The notes beneath the pieces were generated by a model that made no database searches, was not told the DNA's origin, and saw only the letters and a list, made by a program, of their open reading frames with translations. From the NCBI GenBank assembly GCA_963839285.1, contig CAWIUN010000020.1, positions 806,001-870,000 of the forward strand: 64,000 nt of DNA, given 5' to 3'. The translations under genes and the position numbers were made by a program. This stretch comes from DASSSQ01 sp963839285 (GTDB taxonomy: Bacteria; Actinomycetota; Thermoleophilia; Gaiellales; Gaiellaceae). This document shows, in pieces, positions 10,700-18,600 of this stretch (position 1 is its first letter; each line of letters opens with the position of its first letter).

Positions 10700-10834
10700 G
10701 CGATCCCCCTTGCCCCGCGTAGACGATTCTATGCATCGGCAGCCGCCCCGCGCCCGCCGGTCCGCAAACGGAAGTTTCGACCGACCCGGAGCGTTTAATA
10801 CTGGTGATAGCCCAGAACTCTTGGAGGGATTCGG

Positions 10835-11820
10835 TTGACGGACAGCGAGACCCGGAACGTGATCGTGATCGGCGGCGGCCCCGCCGGCTACACCGCCGCG
10901 CTCTACGCGGCGCGTGCCAACCTGGAACCGCTCGTGATCGAGGGATTCCAGTGGGGCGGCCAGCTGATGATCACCAGCGACGTCGAGAACTACCCCGGCT
11001 ACGCGGACGGCGTGCTCGGGCCCGGAGATGATGGCCGACCTGCGCCGCCAGGCGGAGCGCTTCGGCACCGAGTTCGTGACCGACGACGTCACCCGCGTCG
11101 ACTTCTCCGAGCGTCCGTTCCGGATCTGGGTCGGCGACGACGAGTACCGCGCCCGCTCGGTGGTCGTCGCCACGGGCGCGAGCGCGCGCTGGCTCGGCAT
11201 CGAGTCGGAGCAGCGGCTGCAGGGCCGCGGCGTCTCCGCCTGCGCCACCTGCGACGGCGCCTTCTTCCGCGACAAGCGGATCGTCGTCGTCGGCGGCGGC
11301 GACTCGGCGATGGAGGAGGCGCTCTTCCTGACCCGCTTCGGCAGCAACGTGACGCTCGTCCACCGCCGCGACGAGTTCCGCGCCTCGCAGATCATGGTCG
11401 AGCGCGCCCACGCGAACGAGAAGCTCGAGTTCGTCCTCAACGCGGTCGTCGACGAGATCCTCGGCGAGCAGAAGGTCGAGGGCGTCCGCCTGCGCTCGAC
11501 GGTCACCGGGCGAGACGTGGGAGATCGCGGCCGACGGGTTCTTCGTCGCGATCGGCCACGACCCGAACACGAAGCTGTTCGTCGACCAGCTCGACCACGA
11601 CGAGGCCGGCTACCTGATCACCAAGCCCGACTCGACCGAGACGAACGTGCCCGGCGTCTTCGCCGCCGGCGACGTCAAGGACCACACCTACCGGCAGGCG
11701 GTCACCGCCGCCGGCTCGGGCTGCATGGCCGCGCTCGACGCCGAGCGCTACCTCGCCGAGCTCGAGGGCCACGAGGGCACCGCGCTGACGGCGCCGCGGC
11801 CCGAGGCCGCCGAGGTCTAG
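10835..11820 (+). CDS. trxB: Thioredoxin reductase (two frameshifts)
   Basis: FAD enzyme that passes electrons from NADPH to thioredoxin. FAD motif GGGPAGYTAALYAAR; redox-active pair CATCDGAFF; NADPH motif VVVGGGDSAMEEALFLTR; C-terminal VFAAGDVKDHTYRQAVTAAG. About 327 residues, usual length. TTG start with GGAGGG 7 bases upstream. Two single extra bases interrupt it: near 11023 (GGGCCCGGAGATG, after GYADGVLGP) and near 11510 (GTCACCGGGCGAG, before ETWEIAADGFF). Removing one base at each site restores the family sequence exactly, so the gene is almost certainly intact in the organism. Confidence 0.9.
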
Positions 11821-11855
11821 AGGAGCCGGGGCGGCACCGGCGAACTGGCGTCCGG

Positions 11856-12765
11856 ATGGGCGCCACCTGGGTCGACCTGCTCGATCCGAGCCGCGAGGAG
11901 CTCGAGCGCGCGCTGCCGGTACCCGTGCACGAGAGCGCGCTCGCGCAGCTCCTGGCGCCGCTCGCGGGACGACGAGCCGCGTCCGCTGCTCTCGGCGCAG
12001 GGGGCGTACGTCTTCGGCGTCCTGCTCGTCCCGGTCGAGCAGCCGGGCGCCGCGCCGATCGCCTACCGGGAGGTCGACCTCGTCCTGACGCGGGACGAGA
12101 TCGTCACCGTGCGCAAGACCCCGCCCGAGGGCGAGCCCTTCTCGTGCGAGGCGGTCAAGACGCTCCACGGGGAGGGGCGCATCGACGCGCCCGGTCTCGT
12201 CGCCTACCACCTCGTCGACGACGTGGCCGAGGCCTACCTCGACCTGATCGACGACCTCGACGACGAGATCGACGAGCTCGAGGAGCACGTCGACGACTGG
12301 GCCGACGCCCGGATCCGCAGCCGGATCTCGTCGCTACGCCACGACCTCCTGCACCTGCGCCGCTCGCTCGCGCCGACCCGGGACGCCGTCCGCCGGGTCG
12401 TCGACGGCCGGATCGACCTCGACGGCGACGCGCTCTTCGACCGGGACGTCGAGCTCCACTTCGCCGACGCCTACGACAAGCTCCTCCGCGCCGCCGAGGG
12501 CCTCGAGCTCGCCCGCGACCTGCTCGCAGGCGTCCGCGACTACCACCAGGCGAAGGTCGCGAACGACCAGAACGACGTCACCAAGCGGCTGACCGCGATC
12601 GCGTCGCTGCTGCTCCTCCCCACCTTCATCGTCGGCCTCTACGGCCAGAACTTCCGCGACATGCCCGAGCTCGACTGGGCCTGGGGCTACGGCTGGTCGT
12701 GGGCGCTGATCGTCGTGACGACGCTGCTGCAGCTCTGGTACTTCAGGCGCAAGCGCTGGATCTGA
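11856..12765 (+). CDS. corA: CorA-type magnesium/divalent cation transporter (one frameshift)
   Basis: About 302 residues. A soluble N-terminal domain (TWVDLLDPSREELE, VDLVLTRDEIVTVRK), long helices rich in Asp/Glu (LIDDLDDEIDELEEHVDDW), then two C-terminal membrane helices with the CorA signature read here as GLYGQNF (family GMN-like position) and a basic end (FRRKRWI). It forms pentameric channels in the inner membrane. One extra G near 11966 (CTCGCGGGACGACG) breaks the frame after QLLAPL. Directly follows trxB by 35 bases and may be cotranscribed. Confidence 0.83.
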
Positions 12766-12786
12766 GCCGGCGGCTAGGCTGGGATC

Positions 12787-13251
12787 GTGCCCTACTTCAT
12801 CTGCCCCAACTGCAAGGAGCGCTCCGTCGACATCGACGGCAAGGAGGGCTTCACGCGGCAGGCGGCCGCCTGCCGCCACTGCGGCTTCGGCTTCCTGTTC
12901 GAGCTGCTCGAGGACTACTACCCGGCGCCGGCGACGGGCCTGATCACCTGCGACGCGGACGCGCGCGTGCTCTCGGTCGGGCGAGGCGTCTTCGAGCTGA
13001 CCGGCTTCGAGGAGCGCGAGCTGATGGGGAGAGACGTCGTCGATGCGCTCTCGCTCGCGGGCTTCGCGCCCGACGCGAACCCTGCGTCGATCTCGCTCGA
13101 GTGGGGCGTCCGCCGGCTCGGCGAGCACCTCTCGCTGACGACGAAGACCGGGATCGAGAAGTCGGTGACCGCCGACTTCTTCCCCGCCTACGACGACGAC
13201 GGCGGCCTGCTCGTGGCGATCACGCCGCGTTCGAACGGCGCCGGCGCCTGA
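12787..13251 (+). CDS. Zinc-ribbon plus PAS-like protein
   Basis: 154 residues. It starts with a zinc ribbon, CPNC then CRHC (residues 6-32), followed by a PAS-like fold: GLITCDADARVLSVGRGVFE, LTGFEERELMGRDVVD and a closing VAITPRS. No output domain is visible, so it is a possible single-domain sensor or adaptor. The GTG start is set by a TAGGCT box (12775-12780) exactly 6 bases upstream, predicting a leaderless mRNA, and by the zinc ribbon beginning at once. Its end overlaps the convergent gene at 13220. Confidence 0.75.
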   Translation: MPYFICPNCKERSVDIDGKEGFTRQAAACRHCGFGFLFELLEDYYPAPATGLITCDADARVLSVGRGVFELTGFEERELMGRDVVDALSLAGFAPDANPASISLEWGVRRLGEHLSLTTKTGIEKSVTADFFPAYDDDGGLLVAITPRSNGAGA

Positions 13252-13765
13252 CCGCCCCGCGGCCGAGGTAGGCGACGGCCTGGCTGGGGCGGCAGGGCAG
13301 CGCCTCGACCGGGACGCCGTAGTCGACGAGCCCCTCGACCATCTCCTCCTGGGTCAGCCGCGGCCGGCGGCCGTCGCGCTGCGGGACGTAGAGCGTCGCC
13401 GGATAGGCGTGCGAGGCGCGCCAGCCGCGCTCGCACTCGATCACGTCGCCCCAGAGGTTGACCTGGCCGAGGACGCGCGCGCCGGTCTCCCACGGCGCGT
13501 CGGCGAGCAGGGGCTCCAGCTCGGAGAGGTGCGTCGCGTAGATGCCGCACTGGCACGAGGGCATCGGCACGGACTCGTGCGCCTGCCGCCGGAGGAGCTT
13601 GGCGAGCACGCGCCGCTGGCAGCAGTGGGCGACCAGGGCGTCGCGGGCGGGCCAGAGCGTCTTCTGGACGACGCTGCGGAGCCGCGGCGCGCCGACCTCG
13701 TCCGGGACGACGACCCAGACGCGCCAGCCGACGAGCGGCCCGGCGTAGTCGGGCGCGGCGCTCAC
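13220..13765 (-). CDS. Conserved hypothetical protein with PxxxCxCGIYA motif
   Basis: 181 residues, soluble. Features seen: GPLVGWRVWVV near the start, paired Cys in HCCQRR, then VPMPSCQCGIYATHL, GQVNLWGDVIECERGWRA and YPATLYVPQ. The Cys-x-Cys-Gly-Ile-Tyr segment next to tryptophans suggests a metal site or a tight fold. I recall proteins of this look in Actinobacteria, next to unrelated genes, but know no function. The GTG start at 13765 overlaps the stop of the preceding gene (GTGA), so translation is probably coupled. The last ~10 residues overlap the convergent PAS gene. Confidence 0.65.
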   Translation of the reverse strand: MSAAPDYAGPLVGWRVWVVVPDEVGAPRLRSVVQKTLWPARDALVAHCCQRRVLAKLLRRQAHESVPMPSCQCGIYATHLSELEPLLADAPWETGARVLGQVNLWGDVIECERGWRASHAYPATLYVPQRDGRRPRLTQEEMVEGLVDYGVPVEALPCRPSQAVAYLGRGAVRRRRRSNAA

Positions 13766-14188
13766 GCGCGCGCGCGGCCGGGACCGGCGGGCACCTTCTC
13801 CGGCTCGCGCGCGGGCGCCGGGGCCGGCGCCTCACGTGGCACGGGCTCGCGAAGCGGCTCCACCTTCACCTTCCGCTGGGGCTTCCCGATGTCCATCTCG
13901 TCCTCCTGGGCGTCGCACTGCTTCTCGAAGCAGTTCGTCTCCGGTCGGGTCGAAGTGAAACCGCGACGGCCCGCGATCCACGCCTGCAGGCGCGCGACCG
14001 CGGCGACGGCCTCGGCGGGCCCGCGGGATCGCCGCAGGACCGGCTCGCCGTGGCGGCCGAGGACGCCGATCGCCTCGAGCCGCTCGAGGACATCCGGCTC
14101 GAGCCCGGACCCGCTCGAGCCGAGGCTCGCCGGCCGCGTCGCCTGCGGGCTCGTCGGCGGCGACCGCGGGGTCGACCTCTCGCACCAT
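13762..14188 (-). CDS. Hypothetical protein with proline-rich basic tail (one frameshift; start uncertain)
   Basis: Codon use is coding-like along the whole stretch if one extra base near 14108 (GGGTCCGGGCTCG) is removed: MVREVDPAVAADE, then EPDVLERLEAIGVLG, then NCFEKQCDAQEDE and a tail starting MDIGKPQRKVKVEPL that ends in Pro/Ala/Glu repeats. Alternatively only the last 44 residues are translated, from ATG 13896, which has AGGAGG 6 bases upstream. The stop TGA overlaps the next gene's GTG. A repeated promoter/leader element (14203-14295) points into the ATG at 14188, which favours the longer form. Function unknown. Confidence 0.5.
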
Positions 14189-14202
14189 CTTCGGCGCGGG
14201 CG

Positions 14203-14295
14203 CCCCAACCACCCCCAAGGGATCCCCCGCGACCCCCTACAGGCACCGTACCCGCGAACGAGTCACGTGTCTGTGCAGCATTCGTGCCGAAAGTC
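14203..14295 (-). promoter_or_regulatory. Repeated promoter plus G-rich leader, copy 1
   Basis: On the minus strand: TCGGCACG (14290-14283), then 11 bases on GCTGCACA, then CAGACA (14273-14268), a 17-bp spacer, TACGGT (14250-14245), and a leader with GGGGGTCGCGGGGG, ATCCCTT, GGGGGTGGTTGGGG. Nearly identical to 15112-15204 and similar to 40187-40280, always pointing into a gene. It lies 15-60 bases before ATG 14188. Four G tracts with loops of 4-7 bases also satisfy a G-quadruplex pattern. Confidence 0.7.
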
Positions 14296-14358
14296 GCGCC
14301 CGCCTCGGGCCGACCGCGCGGGGCCGGCCCGGCGCGGAACGTCGCGCCGTCTCCGTGC

Positions 14359-15057
14359 CTAGATGCGGGAGGACGGGCAGAGGTCGTGGACGACGCAGTC
14401 CTCGCAGCGCGGGCGCCGGGCGTCGCAGACGCGCCGGCCGTGCCAGATCAGGAGGTGCGGGAAGAGGGCCCAGCAGCCGCGCGGGACGAGCCTCTGCAGG
14501 TCGCGCTCGATCCTGACGGGATCCTCCTGCCGCGTGAAGCCGAGCCGCTGCGAGAGCCTGCGGACGTGCGTGTCGACGACGATCCCCTGCGCGTCGCCGA
14601 GCTCGGCGGCGACGACGTTCGCGGTCTTCCGCGCCACGCCCGGCAGCCGCAGGAGCTCCTCGATCGTGCGCGGTACCTCGCCGTCGAACTCCTCGAGCAG
14701 CACCCGCATCGCGCCGCGCAGCGACTTCGTCTTCTGCCGGTAGAAGCCGGTCGCGAAGACGTCCTGCTCGAGCTCCTCCGGCGGCACCGCGAGGTAGTCC
14801 TCGGGCCGCCGGTACTTGCGGAAGAGCGTCGCCGTGACGCGGTTGACGTTCACGTCCGTCGTCTGCGCCGAGAGCATGACCGCGACGAGCAGCTCGAGCG
14901 GGCTCGAGAAGGCCAGCGCAATCCCGGCGTCGGCGTGCTCGACGGCGAGCCGCTCGATCACCGGCCCGACCCGCTCGCGCTTCGGGCCGACGCGCTTCCG
15001 CGCCTCGCCCACGTAGCTGCGCGCCGACGCGCGCCGGAACGGCTTCGCCTCAGCCAC
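14359..15057 (-). CDS. nth: Endonuclease III (DNA glycosylase/AP lyase)
   Basis: 232 residues. Removes oxidised pyrimidines from DNA. Visible: MLSAQTTDVNVNRVT; the helix-hairpin-helix LLRLPGVARKTANVVAAE with the catalytic Lys; VDTHVRRLSQRLGF with the catalytic Asp; and the C-terminal [4Fe-4S] loop CDARRPRCEDCVVHDLC (C-x7-C-x2-C-x5-C here, close to the usual spacing). GTG 15057 is 6 bases after TAGCCT (15069-15064), predicting a leaderless transcript, while a second promoter of the repeated family lies about 100 bases further up. Intact, no frameshift. Confidence 0.95.
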   Translation of the reverse strand: MAEAKPFRRASARSYVGEARKRVGPKRERVGPVIERLAVEHADAGIALAFSSPLELLVAVMLSAQTTDVNVNRVTATLFRKYRRPEDYLAVPPEELEQDVFATGFYRQKTKSLRGAMRVLLEEFDGEVPRTIEELLRLPGVARKTANVVAAELGDAQGIVVDTHVRRLSQRLGFTRQEDPVRIERDLQRLVPRGCWALFPHLLIWHGRRVCDARRPRCEDCVVHDLCPSSRI

Positions 15058-15111
15058 CGCGCAAGGCTAGCCGCTCGGCGACGCGGGTCATCCTCGGCAG
15101 TCACGGCCGCG

Positions 15112-15204
15112 CCCCAACCACCCCCAAGGGATCCCCCGCGACCCCCTACAGGCACCGTACCCGCGGCCGTGTCATGTGTCTGTGCAGGATTCGTGCCGAA
15201 TTGC
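15112..15204 (-). promoter_or_regulatory. Repeated promoter plus G-rich leader, copy 2 (upstream of nth)
   Basis: Same order as copy 1: TCGGCACG (15199-15192), a second half-site 11 bases on, CAGACA (15182-15177), 17-bp spacer, TACGGT (15159-15154), then the G-rich leader with GGGGGTCGCGGGGG and CCCTTGGGGGTGG. It points at nth, about 97 bases upstream of its GTG. nth also has its own -10 box at 15064-15069, so it appears to have two promoters. Confidence 0.7.
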
Positions 15205-15249
15205 GCGCTTGCCCGGGCGACGCGCGGCGTCGAGCCGGAGCGACTCGGC

Positions 15250-18200
15250 TCAGCCGGCGCGGAGCCTCGGCCCGGCGCAGACGACGTCGAGCGCGGGGCA
15301 GCCGGAGCAGGCGAACTCGGACGGCGTCGGCCGGAAGGTGCCTTCGCGCAGGCCGGCGATCGCGGCCGAGAGCTGCTGCTCGAGCTCCGGCACGTCGGCC
15401 CGCGCGAACGTCGTCGAGACGACCGCGTCCGGCCGCTCGAGGAACGCGTAGGCGACCTCGACCTCGTCGGCCCCGCCGCGGAAGCACGCGAGCGCGTAGA
15501 CGAGCCGCTGCAGGCCGTACTCCGCGTCGACGATCTCGGCCGGCGGCCGCTCCCCGAGCGCGTTCGTCTTGTAGTCGAGCACGAACGCCCGCCCACCCTC
15601 GCGCTGGAAGACGTCGAGGAAGCCGTGCAGCAGGACGCCGTCGTGCTCGAAGGCGAAATGCCGCTCGGCCGCGGCACCCTCGAGCGCGGCCACCCGCAGC
15701 GCGAGCTCGGAGTCGCAGTAGGCCTGCACGAAGGCGCGGATCCGCTCGATCTCCTCGTCGCTCGCCTCCGGGTAGTCGGCCCGGACGCGGTCTGCGAGCG
15801 CCTCCGGAACGGCGGGAGCCCGCAGGTCGGCCTCCTCGAGCAGCGCGTGGACGGCGCTGCCCACGGAGGTCGCCGCCAGCCCCTCCCCCGCCCCGTCCTG
15901 CTCCCGCGGCCGCATCCCGGCGACCCGCTCGGCGTAGTAGCGGTACGAGCAGCGCTCGTAGAGCGAGAGCGCGGTGAACGAGAGCTTGCGCACCTCGTGC
16001 AGCGGCGGCGCGGGCGGCGGCTCCAGCTCCGGCAGCCGCGGCGCGGGCGCCGGCAGCGGCGGCACCTCCGAGAGGTCGGTGAAGAGCGCGAGCTGTCCGT
16101 CGACCCCGGCCGCGGGCTCCGGCTCGGCAGGTCCGGCCGGCGCGACCTCCTCGCGGTGCCGGTCGACCCGGACGAGCAGACGCGCCCCTTCCCGCTCGAG
16201 CTCGACCGGCCCCTCCCCCGCCTGCTCGAGCTCCTTCGGCTCGAGCCGCGCGAGCACCCAGCCGATCGGCGTCTTCTGGTCGGCCGCCTTCTCCCGGTCG
16301 AGCGAGCCCGAGACGACGAGCCGGTCGATCGCCCGCGTCATCGCGACGTAGTAGAGGCGCAGCCGCTCGGCCGCCTCCTCGTGGCGGCCGGCCTCGCGGA
16401 CCTCGTCGTAGGCGAGCGCCGGCCGCCGCTCGCCGGTCGTCGGGTCGGCGACCCGGAAGCCGAAGCGCCCGTCCGGCCCGAGCAGGATCTCGTCGGAGGA
16501 GGGGCTCGCCCGGTCGCGGCCCGCGTCGGCGACGATCACGACCTTGAACTCGAGCCCCTTGGCGGCGTGGATCGTCAGCAGGCGCACCGCCTCGGCGCCC
16601 TCCTCCTCGGCGACCGCCTCGAGCTCGCGCGCGCCGACGGCCTCCTGCTCGTCGACGAAGCGGACGAAGCCCTCGAGATCGGGGCCGCGCAGATCCTCGT
16701 ACGACCGTGCCAGCCGCGCGAGCTTGCGCAGGTTCGCGTAGCGGCGGCGGCCGTCCCAGCGCGCGAGCACGGCGAGGTCGTAGTCGTGCCGCGCGACGAT
16801 CTCCTCGCAGAGCCGCTCGAGCGACAGCGTCGGCGCGAGGGCGGCGAGCCGCTCGTAGCGCTGCCGGAACGCGAGGCAGAGCTGCCGGTCGCGGGCCGCG
16901 AGCGACTCGGGCAACCCACGCTCGAACGGCTGGAAGAGCGGCCGCCGCGTCGCCGCGCGGCGGATCAGGACGAGCGCGTCGTTCGAGACGCCGACGAACG
17001 GCGAGGCGAGCACGCTGACGAGCGCCTCGTCGTCGTAGCGGTTGTGCAGGAGGCGCAGGTAGGCGAGCAGGTCGACCACCTGCTGCTGGCCGAAGTAGCC
17101 GCGGCCGGTCGCGCGGTAGGTCGGCAGGCCGGCCGCGCGCAGCTCCTCCTCGTACCACTCGGCGTCGGTGCCGGCGGCGAAGAGGAGCACGATCTCGCCC
17201 GGGGTCGCGTGCCCGGCGTCGACGAGCTCGCGGACGCGGCGGGCGACGTGGCGCGCCTCGGCCCGGCGCCAGTGCGTGCCGGTGCCCTCGTAGCTCGCCT
17301 TGTCGGTGACGAGGAGCTCGACGGGCGAGCCGAGGCTCGGCTCCTCGAACGCGCCGGCGGCCTGCAGCGGCTGGAACTCCTCGCCGAAGTCGGCCTGGAA
17401 GAGGTGGTTGATCACGGCCAGCACCTCCGGCCGGGAGCGGTAGTTGCGCGTCAGCGCCAGCACGCCGCCGGCCGCCTCGCGCCGCTCCCGGAAGACCTGG
17501 ACGTCGGCGTGGCGGAAGCCGTAGATCGACTGGAACTCGTCGCCGACGAAGAAGAGCTCCTTCTCGTCGTCGCCGCCCGCGAGCAGGTCGACGAGCTCGC
17601 ACTGGAGCCGGTTCGTGTCCTGGAACTCGTCGACCATGATCGCGCGGAAGCGCCACTGCTCGCGCCCGCGGATCTCGGCGTCGTCGCGGAGCAGGTCGCG
17701 GGCGCGGAGCTGCAGGTCCTCGAAGTCGAGGGCCGACTCGCGGTCCTTGGCCGCCTGGTAGGCGCGCTCGAAGCCGACGAGCAGCTCCTGGAGCAGGTCG
17801 CGGTCGCGGGTCGCGAGCTCGTCGAGCGCCGCCTGCTCGACGGCCTTGCGGGCCTGCTCGTAGGCGGCCGCCCGCTCGCCGCGGACGCGCAGCTCCTTCA
17901 GGGAGAGCAGCCGCTCGGGCAGCGTCCGGTCGCGCATGATCTCGACGGCGCGGCGCGCCGTCTCGCGGGCGGCGTCGGTCGCGTCGGCGTCGTCGGCGAG
18001 GCAGCGGGCCGCCTCCTCGAGCTCGGCGCGCCGCTCCGCGAGCGGCGGCCGCACGCCGAGCTCGAGCACGAGCTCGCGGCCCGCGGCCCGCAGGGTCTCG
18101 TAGACGCCCGTGATCGTGCGGCGGAGGGCGCGGCGCCCGTAGGTCGAGAGCAGCGCCGTCCGCTCCGTGTCGGCGCCCACGAACTCGGCCAGCGCGGCGT

Positions 18201-18600
18201 CGAAGGCCTCGCTCATCAGCACGCGGCCCTGGCTGTCGTCGAGCACCCGGAAGCGCGGGTCGACGCCCGCGGCGAACGGGTACGTCTTCAGCAGGCGCAG
18301 GCAGAAGCCGTGGATGGTCGAGATCCAGGCGCCGTCGAGCTCGCGCGCGAGGTCGGGCCGCTCGAGCTCGGCCAGCCGGGCGCGGATCCGCGTCCGCAGC
18401 TCGCCGGCGGCCCGCTCGGTGTAGGTGATCACGAGCACCGAGTCGACGTCGAGCCCCCGTTCGCAGACCGCCCGCGCGAACCGCTCGACGAGCACCGTCG
18501 TCTTCCCGGTGCCTGCGCCGGCCGAGACGAAGACGAGCCCCGGCGCCTCGATCGCCGCGGCCTGCTCGGCGTTCGGGCCCCGTGCCTCGACGACGGTCAT
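15250..18600 (-). CDS. addA: AddA-type helicase-nuclease (UvrD superfamily, RecB-like)
   Basis: 1116 residues, intact. Walker A SAGAGTGKTTVL; ITYTERAAGELR; motif Ia/Ic ISTIHGFC; Walker B VDEFQDTN; LTRNYRS; LLTIHAAKGLEFKVV; YVAMTRA. The C-terminal PD-(D/E)XK nuclease is visible as HGFLDVFQRE and VLDYKTNAL, ending near CSGCPALDVVC. With AddB it should resect double-strand breaks up to a Chi-like site and start RecA-mediated repair. ATG 18600 overlaps the addB stop (ATGA), so the two are cotranslated. One of the longest undisturbed genes in the window. Confidence 0.92.
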   Translation of the reverse strand: MTVVEARGPNAEQAAAIEAPGLVFVSAGAGTGKTTVLVERFARAVCERGLDVDSVLVITYTERAAGELRTRIRARLAELERPDLARELDGAWISTIHGFCLRLLKTYPFAAGVDPRFRVLDDSQGRVLMSEAFDAALAEFVGADTERTALLSTYGRRALRRTITGVYETLRAAGRELVLELGVRPPLAERRAELEEAARCLADDADATDAARETARRAVEIMRDRTLPERLLSLKELRVRGERAAAYEQARKAVEQAALDELATRDRDLLQELLVGFERAYQAAKDRESALDFEDLQLRARDLLRDDAEIRGREQWRFRAIMVDEFQDTNRLQCELVDLLAGGDDEKELFFVGDEFQSIYGFRHADVQVFRERREAAGGVLALTRNYRSRPEVLAVINHLFQADFGEEFQPLQAAGAFEEPSLGSPVELLVTDKASYEGTGTHWRRAEARHVARRVRELVDAGHATPGEIVLLFAAGTDAEWYEEELRAAGLPTYRATGRGYFGQQQVVDLLAYLRLLHNRYDDEALVSVLASPFVGVSNDALVLIRRAATRRPLFQPFERGLPESLAARDRQLCLAFRQRYERLAALAPTLSLERLCEEIVARHDYDLAVLARWDGRRRYANLRKLARLARSYEDLRGPDLEGFVRFVDEQEAVGARELEAVAEEEGAEAVRLLTIHAAKGLEFKVVIVADAGRDRASPSSDEILLGPDGRFGFRVADPTTGERRPALAYDEVREAGRHEEAAERLRLYYVAMTRAIDRLVVSGSLDREKAADQKTPIGWVLARLEPKELEQAGEGPVELEREGARLLVRVDRHREEVAPAGPAEPEPAAGVDGQLALFTDLSEVPPLPAPAPRLPELEPPPAPPLHEVRKLSFTALSLYERCSYRYYAERVAGMRPREQDGAGEGLAATSVGSAVHALLEEADLRAPAVPEALADRVRADYPEASDEEIERIRAFVQAYCDSELALRVAALEGAAAERHFAFEHDGVLLHGFLDVFQREGGRAFVLDYKTNALGERPPAEIVDAEYGLQRLVYALACFRGGADEVEVAYAFLERPDAVVSTTFARADVPELEQQLSAAIAGLREGTFRPTPSEFACSGCPALDVVCAGPRLRAG

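Noticed and set aside
11023..11512. Programmed +1 frameshifting in trxB and other genes.
   Set aside because: The shifts occur in many unrelated genes with no common slippery site or stop codon, and all are extra bases; error explains them better.
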